Origin: Roseomonas sp.
GTDB lineage: Bacteria; Pseudomonadota; Alphaproteobacteria; Acetobacterales; Acetobacteraceae
Assembly: GCA_020249145.1 (NCBI GenBank)
Contig: JADCGF010000023.1
Span: 42,281 to 106,280 of the forward strand
Length of the DNA: 64,000 bases
Direction: 5' to 3'
The translations under genes were made by a program, and so were the position numbers. Below the pieces are notes generated by a model that worked only from the letters and a program-made list of their open reading frames with translations, did not search any database and had not been told where the DNA came from. How positions within the stretch are numbered: the stretch's first letter is position 1; every line of letters begins with the position of its first letter. Shown here one piece after another: positions 19,269 through 26,835 of the stretch.

Positions 19269-19456
19269 CCGGCGCGGTTTTCATCATGTTTTTTCTGCTC
19301 TGCGGCCCATTCGAAATGTTCTGTGAGCAGGGCCGCATGATCCACCCAACCTGCGCCGCTGCCGAAGCCTGGCTGCGCGCGGGGCTACGCAGCGACCAAT
19401 CCCTGCTGATCGTGGATTGCCGCGTGCACGAGCCGGCGGAGGCGGATGATGACTAA
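19265..19456 (+). CDS. Small hypothetical protein, possibly secreted
   Basis: A 63-residue frame whose start overlaps the transporter stop (ATGA). It opens with a hydrophobic stretch, TGAVFIMFFLLCGPFEMFC, then IHPTCAAAEAWLRAGL and LLIVDCRVHEPAEADDD. Four cysteines and an N-terminal hydrophobic segment suggest a small exported or membrane-anchored protein. I do not recognise a family. The coupling to its neighbours and the unbroken frame argue for a real gene, but the short length limits certainty. Confidence 0.5.
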   Translation: MTGAVFIMFFLLCGPFEMFCEQGRMIHPTCAAAEAWLRAGLRSDQSLLIVDCRVHEPAEADDD

Positions 19457-19667
19457 CCGCCAAGGCCACGGCACTGACAGCCCCACACCGCGCCCATGGC
19501 AAGAAAGCCTGCGCAATGCGGCTGAGCGTGCCGCGCTTTGGTGGATTGCGCATGTTGTGGAAGCGATATTTGCCTTCGCCATCCTGATCGCCGTGCTGGC
19601 GGCGATATTTGGCGCGCTGCCGGATGCCGACCTGTCCGGGCTTTTTCTTGGTTTGTCATGCCGATAG
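19446..19667 (+). CDS. Small hypothetical single-span membrane protein
   Basis: A 73-residue frame overlapping the previous ORF by 11 bp. A polar N-terminus (MMTNRQGHGTDSPTPRPW) leads into WWIAHVVEAIFAFAILIAVL, one clear transmembrane helix, and a short tail ending GLFLGLSCR. No family is recognised. The tight overlap with the preceding small ORF suggests they are expressed together. It ends 54 bp before the convergent gluQ gene. Confidence 0.45.
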   Translation: MMTNRQGHGTDSPTPRPWQESLRNAAERAALWWIAHVVEAIFAFAILIAVLAAIFGALPDADLSGLFLGLSCR

Positions 19668-19721
19668 ACTGGATCACTTAGAAGCTAGTGGTGAAAATGG
19701 TCAGCGAAACATGATCAATTT

Positions 19722-20573
19722 TCACACCGCCTCCGCCATCGCCCTTACTTCACCTGCGCTCAGCCCCCTCTCCCGCAACGCCCGCAGGCTTTCCGCGCCA
19801 TCGCGCTTTGCCAATCGCCGCCCTGTCGCGTCGTGCATCAGCGCGTGATGCGCATAGCGTGGCGCAGGCCAGCCCATCAGCGCTTGCAGCAGCCGATGCA
19901 AATCCGTCGCCGGCTTCAGATCATCACCGCGCGTCACCAGCGTGACGCCTTGCAGCGCATCATCATGCGTGACGCAAAGGTGATAGGATGCCGGCACATC
20001 CTTCCGCCCCAGCACAACATCGCCGAAAACCTCTGGCTGGCATGCATGCCAGCCCTCATTTTCCTCATGCACCTGCAATGGCCCAGGCACGGCCTCACAA
20101 GCGCGCGCCATGTGCAGGCGCAGCGCATAGGGCTGCCCGGCGGCGATTCGGCGTGCGGCCTCCGCCTCCGGCAATTCGCGGCAAATCCCCGGGTAAAGCG
20201 GCCCATCCGGGCCTTGCGGCGCGGCACCGGCGGCGGCCACTTCGCGCGCGATATCAGCGCGGGTGCAAAAGCAGGGATAGGTCAGGCCGCGCGAACCCAA
20301 CCCATCCAGTGCTGCGCGATACTCAGCGAAATGCGCGGATTGGCGGCGGGGGGCTTCATCCCAATCAAGTCCCAGCCAGCGCAAATCTTCCAATAGCGCA
20401 GTTTCATATTCCGGGCGGCAGCGCGTGGTATCTATATCCTCGACCCGCAGCAAAAAGCGCCCACCGGTTGCGCGCGCGCGGCGCCAGGCGAAAAGCGCGG
20501 CGCGGGCATGGCCCAGATGCAGGAATCCCGTCGGGCTTGGCGCGAAGCGGGTTATTTCGGGCGTTGCATCCAT
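19722..20573 (-). CDS. gluQ: Glutamyl-Q tRNA(Asp) synthetase
   Basis: The 283-residue enzyme activates glutamate and attaches it to queuosine at position 34 of tRNA-Asp. It is a shortened glutamyl-tRNA synthetase with a catalytic Rossmann domain but no anticodon-binding domain, as its length shows. The class I signature is TRFAPSPTGFLHLGHARAAL (HxGH type), followed by LLRVEDIDTTR, a YPCFCTRADI/PGICRELP zinc-site region, and RRLAKRDGAESL in the KMSKS position. I placed the start at MDATPEIT (20573); the frame is open to 20636, but that segment resembles noncoding DNA. It is divergent from the esterase gene with a 53-bp gap. Confidence 0.94.
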   Translation of the reverse strand: MDATPEITRFAPSPTGFLHLGHARAALFAWRRARATGGRFLLRVEDIDTTRCRPEYETALLEDLRWLGLDWDEAPRRQSAHFAEYRAALDGLGSRGLTYPCFCTRADIAREVAAAGAAPQGPDGPLYPGICRELPEAEAARRIAAGQPYALRLHMARACEAVPGPLQVHEENEGWHACQPEVFGDVVLGRKDVPASYHLCVTHDDALQGVTLVTRGDDLKPATDLHRLLQALMGWPAPRYAHHALMHDATGRRLAKRDGAESLRALRERGLSAGEVRAMAEAV

Positions 20574-20626
20574 GGCGTCTGCCGGGTAGCGGGCAGTACA
20601 CACCTCAGGCAAGGGGAGATTCCCAC

Positions 20627-21295
20627 ATGGCAGCATTGGAAGGCCCGCAATATGGCCCTGCTTCGGGCGGCAAGCCCGATTCGCTGGTATTGCTGCTGCA
20701 TGGCGTCGGCGCCGATGGCTTTGACCTGATTGATTTGGCCCCGGTCTGGGCGGAAGCCCTGCCCCGCACCCTGTTCATCGCCCCCCATGCGCCCTTTTCC
20801 TTCCAGGGCGCTCCTTATGGCCGGCAATGGTTCGACATCATGGACCGCACCCCAGCGCGGATGGAGGCTGGGCTGCGCCACGCCGCCGGCATCCTTGGCG
20901 ACTTCACCCAGGCGAAGCTTGCAGAACTAGGCCTTAGCGGAGACCGTTTGGCGCTGATGGGCTTCAGCCAGGGGGCCATGGTGGCGCTTTTCGCGGGCCT
21001 GCGCGGTGCGGTGCCCGCCCCTGCCTGCATCCTGGCCTATTCCGGCGCGCTTTTGGGGCCAGAAAGCTTCGCCGCCGAAATCGCCGCCCGCCCGCCCGTG
21101 CTGCTGGTGCATGGCGAAGCGGATGAGGTGGTGCCCGCCATGGCCAGCCGCCAGGCTGCGCGGCTATTGCAGGCAGAAAGTGTACCCCATGAACTGTTGC
21201 TGCGGACTGATCTGGGCCATGGGCTGGATGATGCCGGGTTGGCCGCCGGCACCGCGCTTCTGGCACGCAGCCTTGGCAAGATGACAGCCGGATGA
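20627..21295 (+). CDS. Carboxylesterase/phospholipase family alpha/beta hydrolase
   Basis: The 222-residue hydrolase has the triad in order: the nucleophile in LMGFSQGAMVAL (GxSxG), the acid in LLVHGEADEVVP and the histidine in DLGHGLDDAG. The opening SLVLLLHGVGADGFDLIDLA supplies the oxyanion-hole HG motif. This is the small carboxylesterase/lysophospholipase family (PF02230), cytoplasmic with no signal peptide. The start at 20627 is supported by AAGGGGAG 7 nt upstream; the much longer open frame reaching back to 19988 is a shadow of gluQ. It stands alone between gluQ and the HNH gene. The physiological ester is unknown. Confidence 0.92.
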   Translation: MAALEGPQYGPASGGKPDSLVLLLHGVGADGFDLIDLAPVWAEALPRTLFIAPHAPFSFQGAPYGRQWFDIMDRTPARMEAGLRHAAGILGDFTQAKLAELGLSGDRLALMGFSQGAMVALFAGLRGAVPAPACILAYSGALLGPESFAAEIAARPPVLLVHGEADEVVPAMASRQAARLLQAESVPHELLLRTDLGHGLDDAGLAAGTALLARSLGKMTAG

Positions 21296-21434
21296 AACCT
21301 GCCCCGGATGGCTTGCGGCGCGGCGCAGCGCATGTCATGAGTTTCGTGAATACGCGGCGGCGCCACTATATCTGGGGCCCTTCCGCCGGGCAGAGCCCCT
21401 GAATGATGTGGCGCCTCGCTGGAAGGAGCGAGGC

Positions 21435-22010
21435 TTGCCAGATGGCGGTCACTTCGCGGGGGCGAATGCCTATCCCGCGCTGGTTCTGAATGCGGACTTC
21501 CGTCCGCTTTCCTATTTTCCTCTGTCCATTTGGTCATGGCAGGACGCTATCAAGGCTGTCTTTCTGGACCGTGTTTCCGTGCTGAATGAATATGATGTGG
21601 AAGTGCATTCGCCATCGGTGGCGCTGCGCCTGCCCAGCGTGATTGCGCTCAAGGAATTCATCCCCGCCGCGCGGCGCCCTGCCTTCACGCGCTTCAATGT
21701 GTTTTTGCGCGATCATTTTGAATGCCAATATTGCGGCGGTGGCTATCCCACGCCGGATTTGACCTTTGACCACGTGATCCCGCGTTCCCGCGGCGGACGC
21801 ACTTCCTGGGAGAATGTCGTCACCGCCTGCGGGCCGTGCAATTTGCGCAAGGGCAATCGCCTGCCGCGCGAATGCCAGATGATCCCGCGCCAGGCGCCGC
21901 GCCAGCCGACAAGCTGGGAATTGCAGGAAAATGGACGATCCTTCCCGCCGAATTACTTGCATGAGAGCTGGCGGGATTATTTGTACTGGGACAGCGAATT
22001 GGAAAATTAG
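21435..22010 (+). CDS. HNH endonuclease family protein
   Basis: The predicted 191-residue protein contains a canonical HNH fold: RDHFECQYCGG with the first zinc CxxC, LTFDHVIPRSRGGRTSWENV as the H-N core, and TACGPCNLRKGNR with the second CxxC and final catalytic region. The N-terminal YPALVLNADFRPLSYFPLSI segment is widespread in alphaproteobacterial homologues. I chose the TTG at 21435 because AAGGAG lies 6 nt upstream; a GTG at 21408 is an alternative. The family is common and its natural role is unclear. The last 116 bp of this gene are repeated at 23142-23257, on the far side of the FkbM cassette. Confidence 0.85.
   Translation: MPDGGHFAGANAYPALVLNADFRPLSYFPLSIWSWQDAIKAVFLDRVSVLNEYDVEVHSPSVALRLPSVIALKEFIPAARRPAFTRFNVFLRDHFECQYCGGGYPTPDLTFDHVIPRSRGGRTSWENVVTACGPCNLRKGNRLPRECQMIPRQAPRQPTSWELQENGRSFPPNYLHESWRDYLYWDSELEN
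21895..22010 (+). repeat. Direct repeat copy 1: last 116 bp of the HNH gene
   Basis: This is the 3' end of the intact HNH gene. Its partner at 23142-23257 differs at only a few bases. The differences seen are C/T in the codon pair TAC/TAT, C/T in GAC/GAT, and AAT-TAG against AAC-TAA. All are synonymous or stop-to-stop, so both copies seem to have been under coding selection before they were brought together. Confidence 0.9.
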
Positions 22011-22366
22011 TACCTCACGCGAGAACGCAAGATTCTGCCCTGGACAGTGCGTTCCTTACTCAGGCTGTCGCAAGGCCTTGCGTCAGCAAGCGATCCAAAA
22101 GTTCTTCTTGATCTGCGCGAAATTCCCCGGCACTAATCGCCAAGCCAAGATGTCTCCAATCTTCGCGGATCAGGCGCTGATTCCTGCCAGGATGAAAAGT
22201 CACTCAACGCGCAAATGCCCCAGGTTATCCATTGCGCCTGCTACGAGGTCGTTCATCGCACTGGGCTTGAAATTGGCCGTTTACACTAAGAAAATAAAAT
22301 TACCAAGGACTTGACAAGTGGCCGTTTCGCCGTGAGGCTAACGTATAAACAAAATGGCTGATTCCA
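22011..22366. other. Left flank of the FkbM cassette; no gene seen
   Basis: No supportable gene. The stretch becomes AT-richer toward its right end and includes AGCAAGCGATCCAAA at 22085-22099, which recurs at 23062-23076 on the other side of the FkbM gene. A frame open from 21931 to 22314 is an out-of-frame continuation of HNH sequence and is rejected. Confidence 0.6.
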
Positions 22367-22966
22367 ATGCATGTTGAATTGCTGGTCGTTGGGGCCCATA
22401 ACGGTGCGAAGCTGAGAAATGACATCCTTGCTTGCAAGGATAAAGGCCCTGTCATTCTTATTGAGCCAATACCATATCTTTTTGCTCAGCTTGAAGGCAC
22501 ATTCAAAGGCGTGCCGAATGTTTTCCCTTTGCAGGCCTGCATTTCTCCAACTTCTGGTCCGCAGGAGTTTTTTGCTCCAAAGCCGGAGGCCAATACGGTG
22601 GCAGGTTGGGGCGATCAGCTTGGTTCTTTAAGAGCGGACCACGCGGTTCAGCACAGTCCTGACTTCAAGGAGCATGTTGAAAAAATAGAAGTCCTGGGAA
22701 TTTCCTTCCAGGACCTCATAGACAGATTTAGTATCACTAGGCTGAACTATCTTTTCACCGACACTGAAGGCTATGATTGTATTCTGCTACAGACATTCCC
22801 TTTTCTTAAGCTCCGCCCCAAAGTCATCACCTTTGAATTTAAGCACGCGGACGGAACCTTTACAGTTGGCAAAAATTTGGCACTGTTACTCCTTAGACTG
22901 GAAGCGTTTGAATATACCGTCAAAGTAGTTGACAGTGAGAATTTACGCGCGTTTAGCAGGTTTTAG
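22367..22966 (+). CDS. FkbM-type SAM-dependent methyltransferase
   Basis: The 199-residue protein opens MHVELLVVGAHNGAKLRNDI, a glycine-containing SAM-binding loop, followed by ILIEPIPYLFAQLEGTF as the acidic ribose-binding strand. ISFQDLIDRFSITRLNYLFT leads into DTEGYDCILLQTFP, the D-x-E-G-x-[DE] motif typical of FkbM methyltransferases. Such enzymes O-methylate sugars or natural products, often in surface polysaccharides. The gene is visibly AT-richer and uses different codons from its neighbours. It lies inside a cassette bracketed by a 116-bp duplication of the HNH gene tail, so it was probably acquired horizontally. The rfb rhamnose operon lies 23 kb away; no direct link is shown. Confidence 0.82.
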   Translation: MHVELLVVGAHNGAKLRNDILACKDKGPVILIEPIPYLFAQLEGTFKGVPNVFPLQACISPTSGPQEFFAPKPEANTVAGWGDQLGSLRADHAVQHSPDFKEHVEKIEVLGISFQDLIDRFSITRLNYLFTDTEGYDCILLQTFPFLKLRPKVITFEFKHADGTFTVGKNLALLLLRLEAFEYTVKVVDSENLRAFSRF

Positions 22967-23141
22967 TCGCTTAAGCGCGAAGTCGCCGTGATACTTCAAA
23001 TTAGACATTCACTCCGGGAGGTATTCCTCAGGTATTTTTGTTCCCACGCAGTGGTTACGTGAGCAAGCGATCCAAACATTGTTCCTGAGCCGCACAAAAC
23101 CCCACAACGCCGTTCACCATCCCAACCTGCCCGGCGCCAGA

Positions 23142-23257
23142 CGCCGCGCCAGCCGACAAGCTGGGAATTGCAGGAAAATGGACGATCCTTCCCGCCGAAT
23201 TATTTGCATGAGAGCTGGCGGGATTATTTGTACTGGGATAGCGAATTGGAAAACTAA
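23142..23257 (+). repeat. Direct repeat copy 2: duplicated HNH gene tail abutting rlmN
   Basis: Near-identical to 21895-22010 and in the same orientation. Its final codons overlap the stop codon of the convergent rlmN gene (23254-23256). That is the arrangement expected if the HNH and rlmN genes were originally neighbours and the 22011-23141 segment was later placed between them. The 175 bp before it (22967-23141) contain no gene. Confidence 0.9.
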
Positions 23258-24429
23258 GTCGCAGCCTTCCGCTTTCTTTCGCTCTCCGTCTTCAACTGCC
23301 CGCAAGCGGCCAGAATATCACGCCCGCGCGGGCGGCGAATGGGGCTGGCATAGCCCGCATCATTCAGAATATCGGCGAAGCGATGAATGGCTTCCGATGT
23401 GCTGGTTTTATACGGGCTGCCTGGCCAGGGGTTGAACGGGATCAAATTCACCTTCGCTGGCATGCCGCTGATCAACCGCACCAATTCCCGCGCCTCAGCC
23501 TCACTGTCATTCACGCCGCGCAGCATGACATATTCAAAAGTGATGCGCCGCGCATTGGAAGCGCCGGGATAGCGCCGGCAAGCTGCCAGAAGCTCGGCAA
23601 TCGGGTATTTGCGATTGAGCGGCACAATCTCATCCCGCAATTCATCCGTAACCGCATGCAAGGAAACCGCCAAACCAACGCCAAGCTCTGCCCCGCAGCG
23701 ATCCATCATGGGCACAACGCCAGATGTGGAAAGTGTGATGCGCCGGCGCGAAAGGCCGATGCCTTCATGATCCATCACGATCTTCAGCGCCTTGGCGACA
23801 TTCTCGTAATTATAAAGCGGCTCGCCCATGCCCATGACGACGATATTGGAAAGATGGCGCGGCGTGCCATCCTTGGGGCTCGGCCATTCGCCATAGGAAT
23901 CGCGCGCCGCGATAAACTGACCAACGATTTCCGCCGCCCCCAGATTGCGCACCAAGGCCTGCGTGCCAGTGTGGCAGAAGCGGCAGGACAGCGTGCAGCC
24001 AACTTGCGTTGAAATGCAGACCGCGCCGCGATCCTCATCGGCTGAGGGGATATAGACGGTTTCCACCTGCTGCTTGTCGCGAAAGCGGAACAGCCATTTG
24101 CGCGTACCATCCGCGCTATCCTGCTGCGTTGCCACTTCCGGGCGGCCCACCACGAACCGTTCCGCAAGCTTCATTTGCATGGGCTTGGCGATGGTATTCA
24201 TACGGGCGAAATCGGTCTCACCCTGATGATAAAGCCAATGCCAAAGCTGTTTGGCGCGAAAGGGCTTTTCGCCCATTGCAACCATTTCCGCGGCCAATTC
24301 CTCGCGCGAAAGGCCAACAAGGTCGCGCCTGCCATCTGCCAGCGTCGCGGGTGGCGGGGCGAAAGCCGCGGCCTTCGCCATTATGCGCGCGCGTTCGGCT
24401 TCGTTCAGGTCAAGGACAGCGCTGTTCAT
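23254..24429 (-). CDS. rlmN: Dual-specificity 23S rRNA A2503 / tRNA A37 C2-methyltransferase
   Basis: The 391-residue radical-SAM enzyme methylates C2 of adenosine in 23S rRNA and some tRNAs. The iron-sulfur ligands are in [12 protein letters not shown] (Cys145, Cys149, Cys152). The methyl-carrying cysteine pair is represented by AVCISTQ (Cys138) and [10 protein letters not shown] near the C-terminus. [20 protein letters not shown] motif is diagnostic of RlmN. The start at MNSAVLDL (24429) overlaps the stop of the upstream IalB-like gene (ATGA), so the two are probably coupled. The terminal codon overlaps the duplicated HNH tail. Confidence 0.96.
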   Translation of the reverse strand: MNSAVLDLNEAERARIMAKAAAFAPPPATLADGRRDLVGLSREELAAEMVAMGEKPFRAKQLWHWLYHQGETDFARMNTIAKPMQMKLAERFVVGRPEVATQQDSADGTRKWLFRFRDKQQVETVYIPSADEDRGAVCISTQVGCTLSCRFCHTGTQALVRNLGAAEIVGQFIAARDSYGEWPSPKDGTPRHLSNIVVMGMGEPLYNYENVAKALKIVMDHEGIGLSRRRITLSTSGVVPMMDRCGAELGVGLAVSLHAVTDELRDEIVPLNRKYPIAELLAACRRYPGASNARRITFEYVMLRGVNDSEAEARELVRLISGMPAKVNLIPFNPWPGSPYKTSTSEAIHRFADILNDAGYASPIRRPRGRDILAACGQLKTESERKRKAAT

Positions 24430-24947
24430 CGCCGTGCCGGGCATTCACGGGAAATCGCGTCATGGGCCGCAGAAAACCCGGCCAGGCTGAATTGGTCATT
24501 CGCCGTGCCGCGCCCGCCGGCGGCGGGGCCGCGTGCCGTGGCGCGATTGCCGCCGCGCATTGCGGCCACCGCCGCCGCGCCATCACGCGCAAAGGCGGAA
24601 TTGCCGCCGGTATAGAATGGCAAATCAGTCTGGCCGATCGCGACCGTAACCTCCGCATTGCGCGGATAGGCATAGCCGGCAGTGATCGCCACCGCATCGC
24701 GCCCGCCCGGGCGATGCGTGACGGTCAGCACTACCCCCTGGCGGTTCGGTTCTGTCTTGCTGGCGCGGGTGAAGGCGTAGCAGATTTTCTGGCCGTTATC
24801 CTGATAGGTCGCGGCCGTCCAATCCCGGAAGGTGCCAAGCTGGCGCGGGCCGGGGGTTTGTGCAGGCGCCGCCGGGCGCTGTTGCGCCAGGGCGGGCAGG
24901 GCAAGCAGGGCAAGGCAAAGCGGCAAAAGGCGAATCAGGGTGACCAT
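24426..24947 (-). CDS. Invasion-associated locus B (IalB)-like secreted protein
   Basis: The predicted 173-residue protein starts [21 protein letters not shown], a strong Sec signal peptide. The mature part, after a Pro/Ala/Gln-rich linker, has [20 protein letters not shown] followed by YAFTRAS. This is the F-x-D-W...C-Y-A pattern of the IalB family (PF06776), and the tail [18 protein letters not shown] is also typical. The family is widespread in alphaproteobacteria, including non-pathogens, and its function is unclear. A start at 25007 would add a charged segment before the signal peptide and is rejected. It is coupled to rlmN. Confidence 0.82.
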   Translation of the reverse strand: MVTLIRLLPLCLALLALPALAQQRPAAPAQTPGPRQLGTFRDWTAATYQDNGQKICYAFTRASKTEPNRQGVVLTVTHRPGGRDAVAITAGYAYPRNAEVTVAIGQTDLPFYTGGNSAFARDGAAAVAAMRGGNRATARGPAAGGRGTANDQFSLAGFSAAHDAISRECPARR

Positions 24948-25039
24948 GAGAAACTCTAGATACGCAGCCGACCGGGGCGGGGCAACCTTGCGCCGCCCCT
25001 TTTCCAAAACCCCTCGTGCCTGGATGCCGTTCGCCCTTT

Positions 25040-25849
25040 TCAGGCGGCAAGCAGCATTGGAAGCTGTGGCCCGACGGCCAAGACTTCCGCCGTGGCGCTG
25101 CCCAGCACCAGGTTGCGCAGCGGTGAATGCCGCACCGCGCCCATCACCAGCATATCCGATTCCGTATCCGCTGCCGCCGCCAAAAGGCGTTCCAGAACAC
25201 CGCCACTGCCGCGCTGCAAGGCCATGAACCGCGGCTTGCCGCCATGGCGGGCGAGCAGATGGGTAAGCTCAATCCCGGATTGTCCGGGGCGGATTTCCTT
25301 GTCATCGCTCACGGTCGCGATAATGGTCTCATCTGCGCCCCGTATCAGCGGAAGCGCGGCATGGATGGCCCGAACGGAGGCCGGGCTTGCATCCCAGGCC
25401 ACCAGAATGCGTCGCGGCATGCCCGACAAGGGCCGCGCCTTTGACACCAGCAGCACCGGCCGTCCGGAATCGAAAATCGCCGCCTGCTGAAGGATCTGGT
25501 GGCCGATGCCCGGTGCGCCTTCCTGGGCAAGCACTGCCAGATCGCTGACCCGCAAATGATCCGCAAAGGCTTCCCCATTGCCATAGGCGAAGCTGGTGCG
25601 CTTTTTGGTCTGATACGCAACACCGCGGCGCTGCGCCGCTGCGGCAAATGCGTCAGCGGCGCGGTCTTCAGCTTGCCGCGCCGCATCATCCGCCGGTGAG
25701 GGCGCGGTGAGCGCACTATCAATCGGAAAAATCAGGGCCGTCAGATGGGCGGAAAAGGCTTCCGCCAGGGCAAGAGGTGTTGCCGTTGCGGCTTCTGCTG
25801 CCGCAGCCCCGGCGGGGTCAAGATGGGTCAGAATACTGGTAAAGCTCAT
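25040..25849 (-). CDS. Universal stress protein, tandem UspA domains
   Basis: The 269-residue cytoplasmic protein has two UspA-like halves. The first begins MSFTSILTHLDPAGAAAAEA and the second starts near residue 146 with RRILVAWDASPASVRAIHAAL. The second half keeps an ATP-binding-type glycine loop, MGAVRHSPLRNLVLGSAT, near the end; the first half lacks a clear one. Such proteins help survival under oxygen limitation or other stress. A good FNR-type box (TTGAT-N4-GTCAA) lies 129-142 nt upstream of the ATG, consistent with control by an FNR/FixK regulator. The RBS is GGAGAG about 7 nt before the start. Confidence 0.9.
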   Translation of the reverse strand: MSFTSILTHLDPAGAAAAEAATATPLALAEAFSAHLTALIFPIDSALTAPSPADDAARQAEDRAADAFAAAAQRRGVAYQTKKRTSFAYGNGEAFADHLRVSDLAVLAQEGAPGIGHQILQQAAIFDSGRPVLLVSKARPLSGMPRRILVAWDASPASVRAIHAALPLIRGADETIIATVSDDKEIRPGQSGIELTHLLARHGGKPRFMALQRGSGGVLERLLAAAADTESDMLVMGAVRHSPLRNLVLGSATAEVLAVGPQLPMLLAA

Positions 25850-25977
25850 TAAGGTCTCTCCGGCTATCGCGCATCTTCCGGGGCACTTTCCCGCGATGGC
25901 GTTTGTTTGGTTTTGGCAGCAGGGAGAAAAACCCTACCGCCGCTTCATGTGGGTATCGCTGGCAGACCAAACCAGCA

Positions 25978-25991
25978 TTGATATGCGTCAA
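25978..25991 (-). promoter_or_regulatory. Candidate FNR/FixK box upstream of the universal stress gene
   Basis: TTGATATGCGTCAA matches the FNR/FixK consensus TTGAT-N4-ATCAA at 9 of 10 defined positions. It lies 129-142 nt before the stress-gene ATG, in the only intergenic space that can serve that gene, and CRP/FNR-family control of such genes is common in alphaproteobacteria. The binding itself is inferred. Confidence 0.55.
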
Positions 25992-25993
25992 GA

Positions 25994-26027
25994 TACAATA
26001 CGGCTGCCGGAGATGCGCCGTATTGTA
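25994..26027. repeat. Perfect 11-bp inverted repeat next to the FNR-type box
   Basis: TACAATACGGC (25994-26004) and GCCGTATTGTA (26017-26027) are exact reverse complements around a 12-nt spacer. It begins only two bases beyond the FNR-type box. On the minus strand, where the upstream gene ends at 26083, it is not followed by a T-run, so it is a poor intrinsic terminator. An operator for a second regulator, or an RNA hairpin, are the options. Confidence 0.7.
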
Positions 26028-26082
26028 ACAAAAGGCGGCGTTGGCATCATCGCCCGGCGCTCAGTTGCATCGGCAAGGCTGA

Positions 26083-26808
26083 TCAGGCCGGCGGCGCCAC
26101 CGAAAGCCCGCGCACCTTATGTTCGGCAATGAAGCGCGCGACCAGGCCGGAAGCCTTCGCCTTTTCGACAAACTCCGCCAGAAAGCCGGCGGCGGCGCTA
26201 TTGCGGCGTGATGTGCCAATGGCCTGCTGCACGGCGGTGAATTTGCCATCCAGAATCCGCGCGCCGGGCATTTTTTCAATGTCGGAGAGCAGCTTGGGCC
26301 GCAGCCCGGCCAATACTTCAAGCTTTTCAGCCGCGAATTGCTCAAACGCGGCATCAAGCGTCGCGGAACGGATCAGCTTCGCCTGATGGATATTGCGTTC
26401 CAGCCAAAGGTCGTAAGCGGCGCGCGCGGTCACCGCGATGCGATTGCCGGGGCGATCCACTTCCTCCATCCTTGTGATGGGGGAACCGGGCGGCACCATA
26501 TAGGTTGCCTCGATTTCCGCATAAGCAGCGGTGAAGGCGATTTTTTCCGCGCGCTGCGGCTCAGCACCAATCAGCCCTATATCCCAGACATTGCCATCAA
26601 CCGCGTCGGCCAGATCGCCCGGGCGGGCGAAGGGCACGTAATGCACGGGCACACCAAGCGCAACGGCAATGGCACGCGCCATGCTGGGCGAGACGCCGGC
26701 GGGATCGCCATTTTCCGCGCGGCTGGTGACCAGCAGGAAATTCCCCATATTGATGCCGGCGCGCAAAACGCCCGTTGGCGCCAGTTGCGCCTTGATCTGA
26801 TCCATCAT
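26083..26808 (-). CDS. Transporter substrate-binding domain protein (SBP family 3) without signal peptide
   Basis: The 241-residue protein has the amino-acid-type periplasmic binding fold: VLRAGINMGNFLLVTSRAEN at the start, then GVSPSMARAIAVALGVPVHY, followed by WDIGLIGAEPQRAEKIAFTA and a terminal domain with KASGLVARFIAEHKVRGL. These are family 3 solute-binding signatures. The N-terminus MMDQIKAQLAPTG is polar and shows no signal peptide or lipobox. It may therefore act in the cytoplasm, or an exported start may be missing. I placed the start at 26808 because AAGGGAAG lies just upstream; the TTG at 26826 overlaps it. It is followed on the same strand by nothing and preceded by an SDR gene. 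Confidence 0.85.
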   Translation of the reverse strand: MMDQIKAQLAPTGVLRAGINMGNFLLVTSRAENGDPAGVSPSMARAIAVALGVPVHYVPFARPGDLADAVDGNVWDIGLIGAEPQRAEKIAFTAAYAEIEATYMVPPGSPITRMEEVDRPGNRIAVTARAAYDLWLERNIHQAKLIRSATLDAAFEQFAAEKLEVLAGLRPKLLSDIEKMPGARILDGKFTAVQQAIGTSRRNSAAAGFLAEFVEKAKASGLVARFIAEHKVRGLSVAPPA

Positions 26809-26835
26809 GATTTCTTCCCTTTTCAATACAACATT

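Noticed and set aside
21931..22314. 127-residue frame continuing past the HNH gene
   Set aside because: It begins out of frame inside the HNH gene and continues through noncoding, AT-richer DNA.
21895..23257. Reading the repeat-bounded segment as a transposon or CRISPR element
   Set aside because: There is no transposase, no terminal inverted repeats and only two repeat copies; recombinational import fits better.
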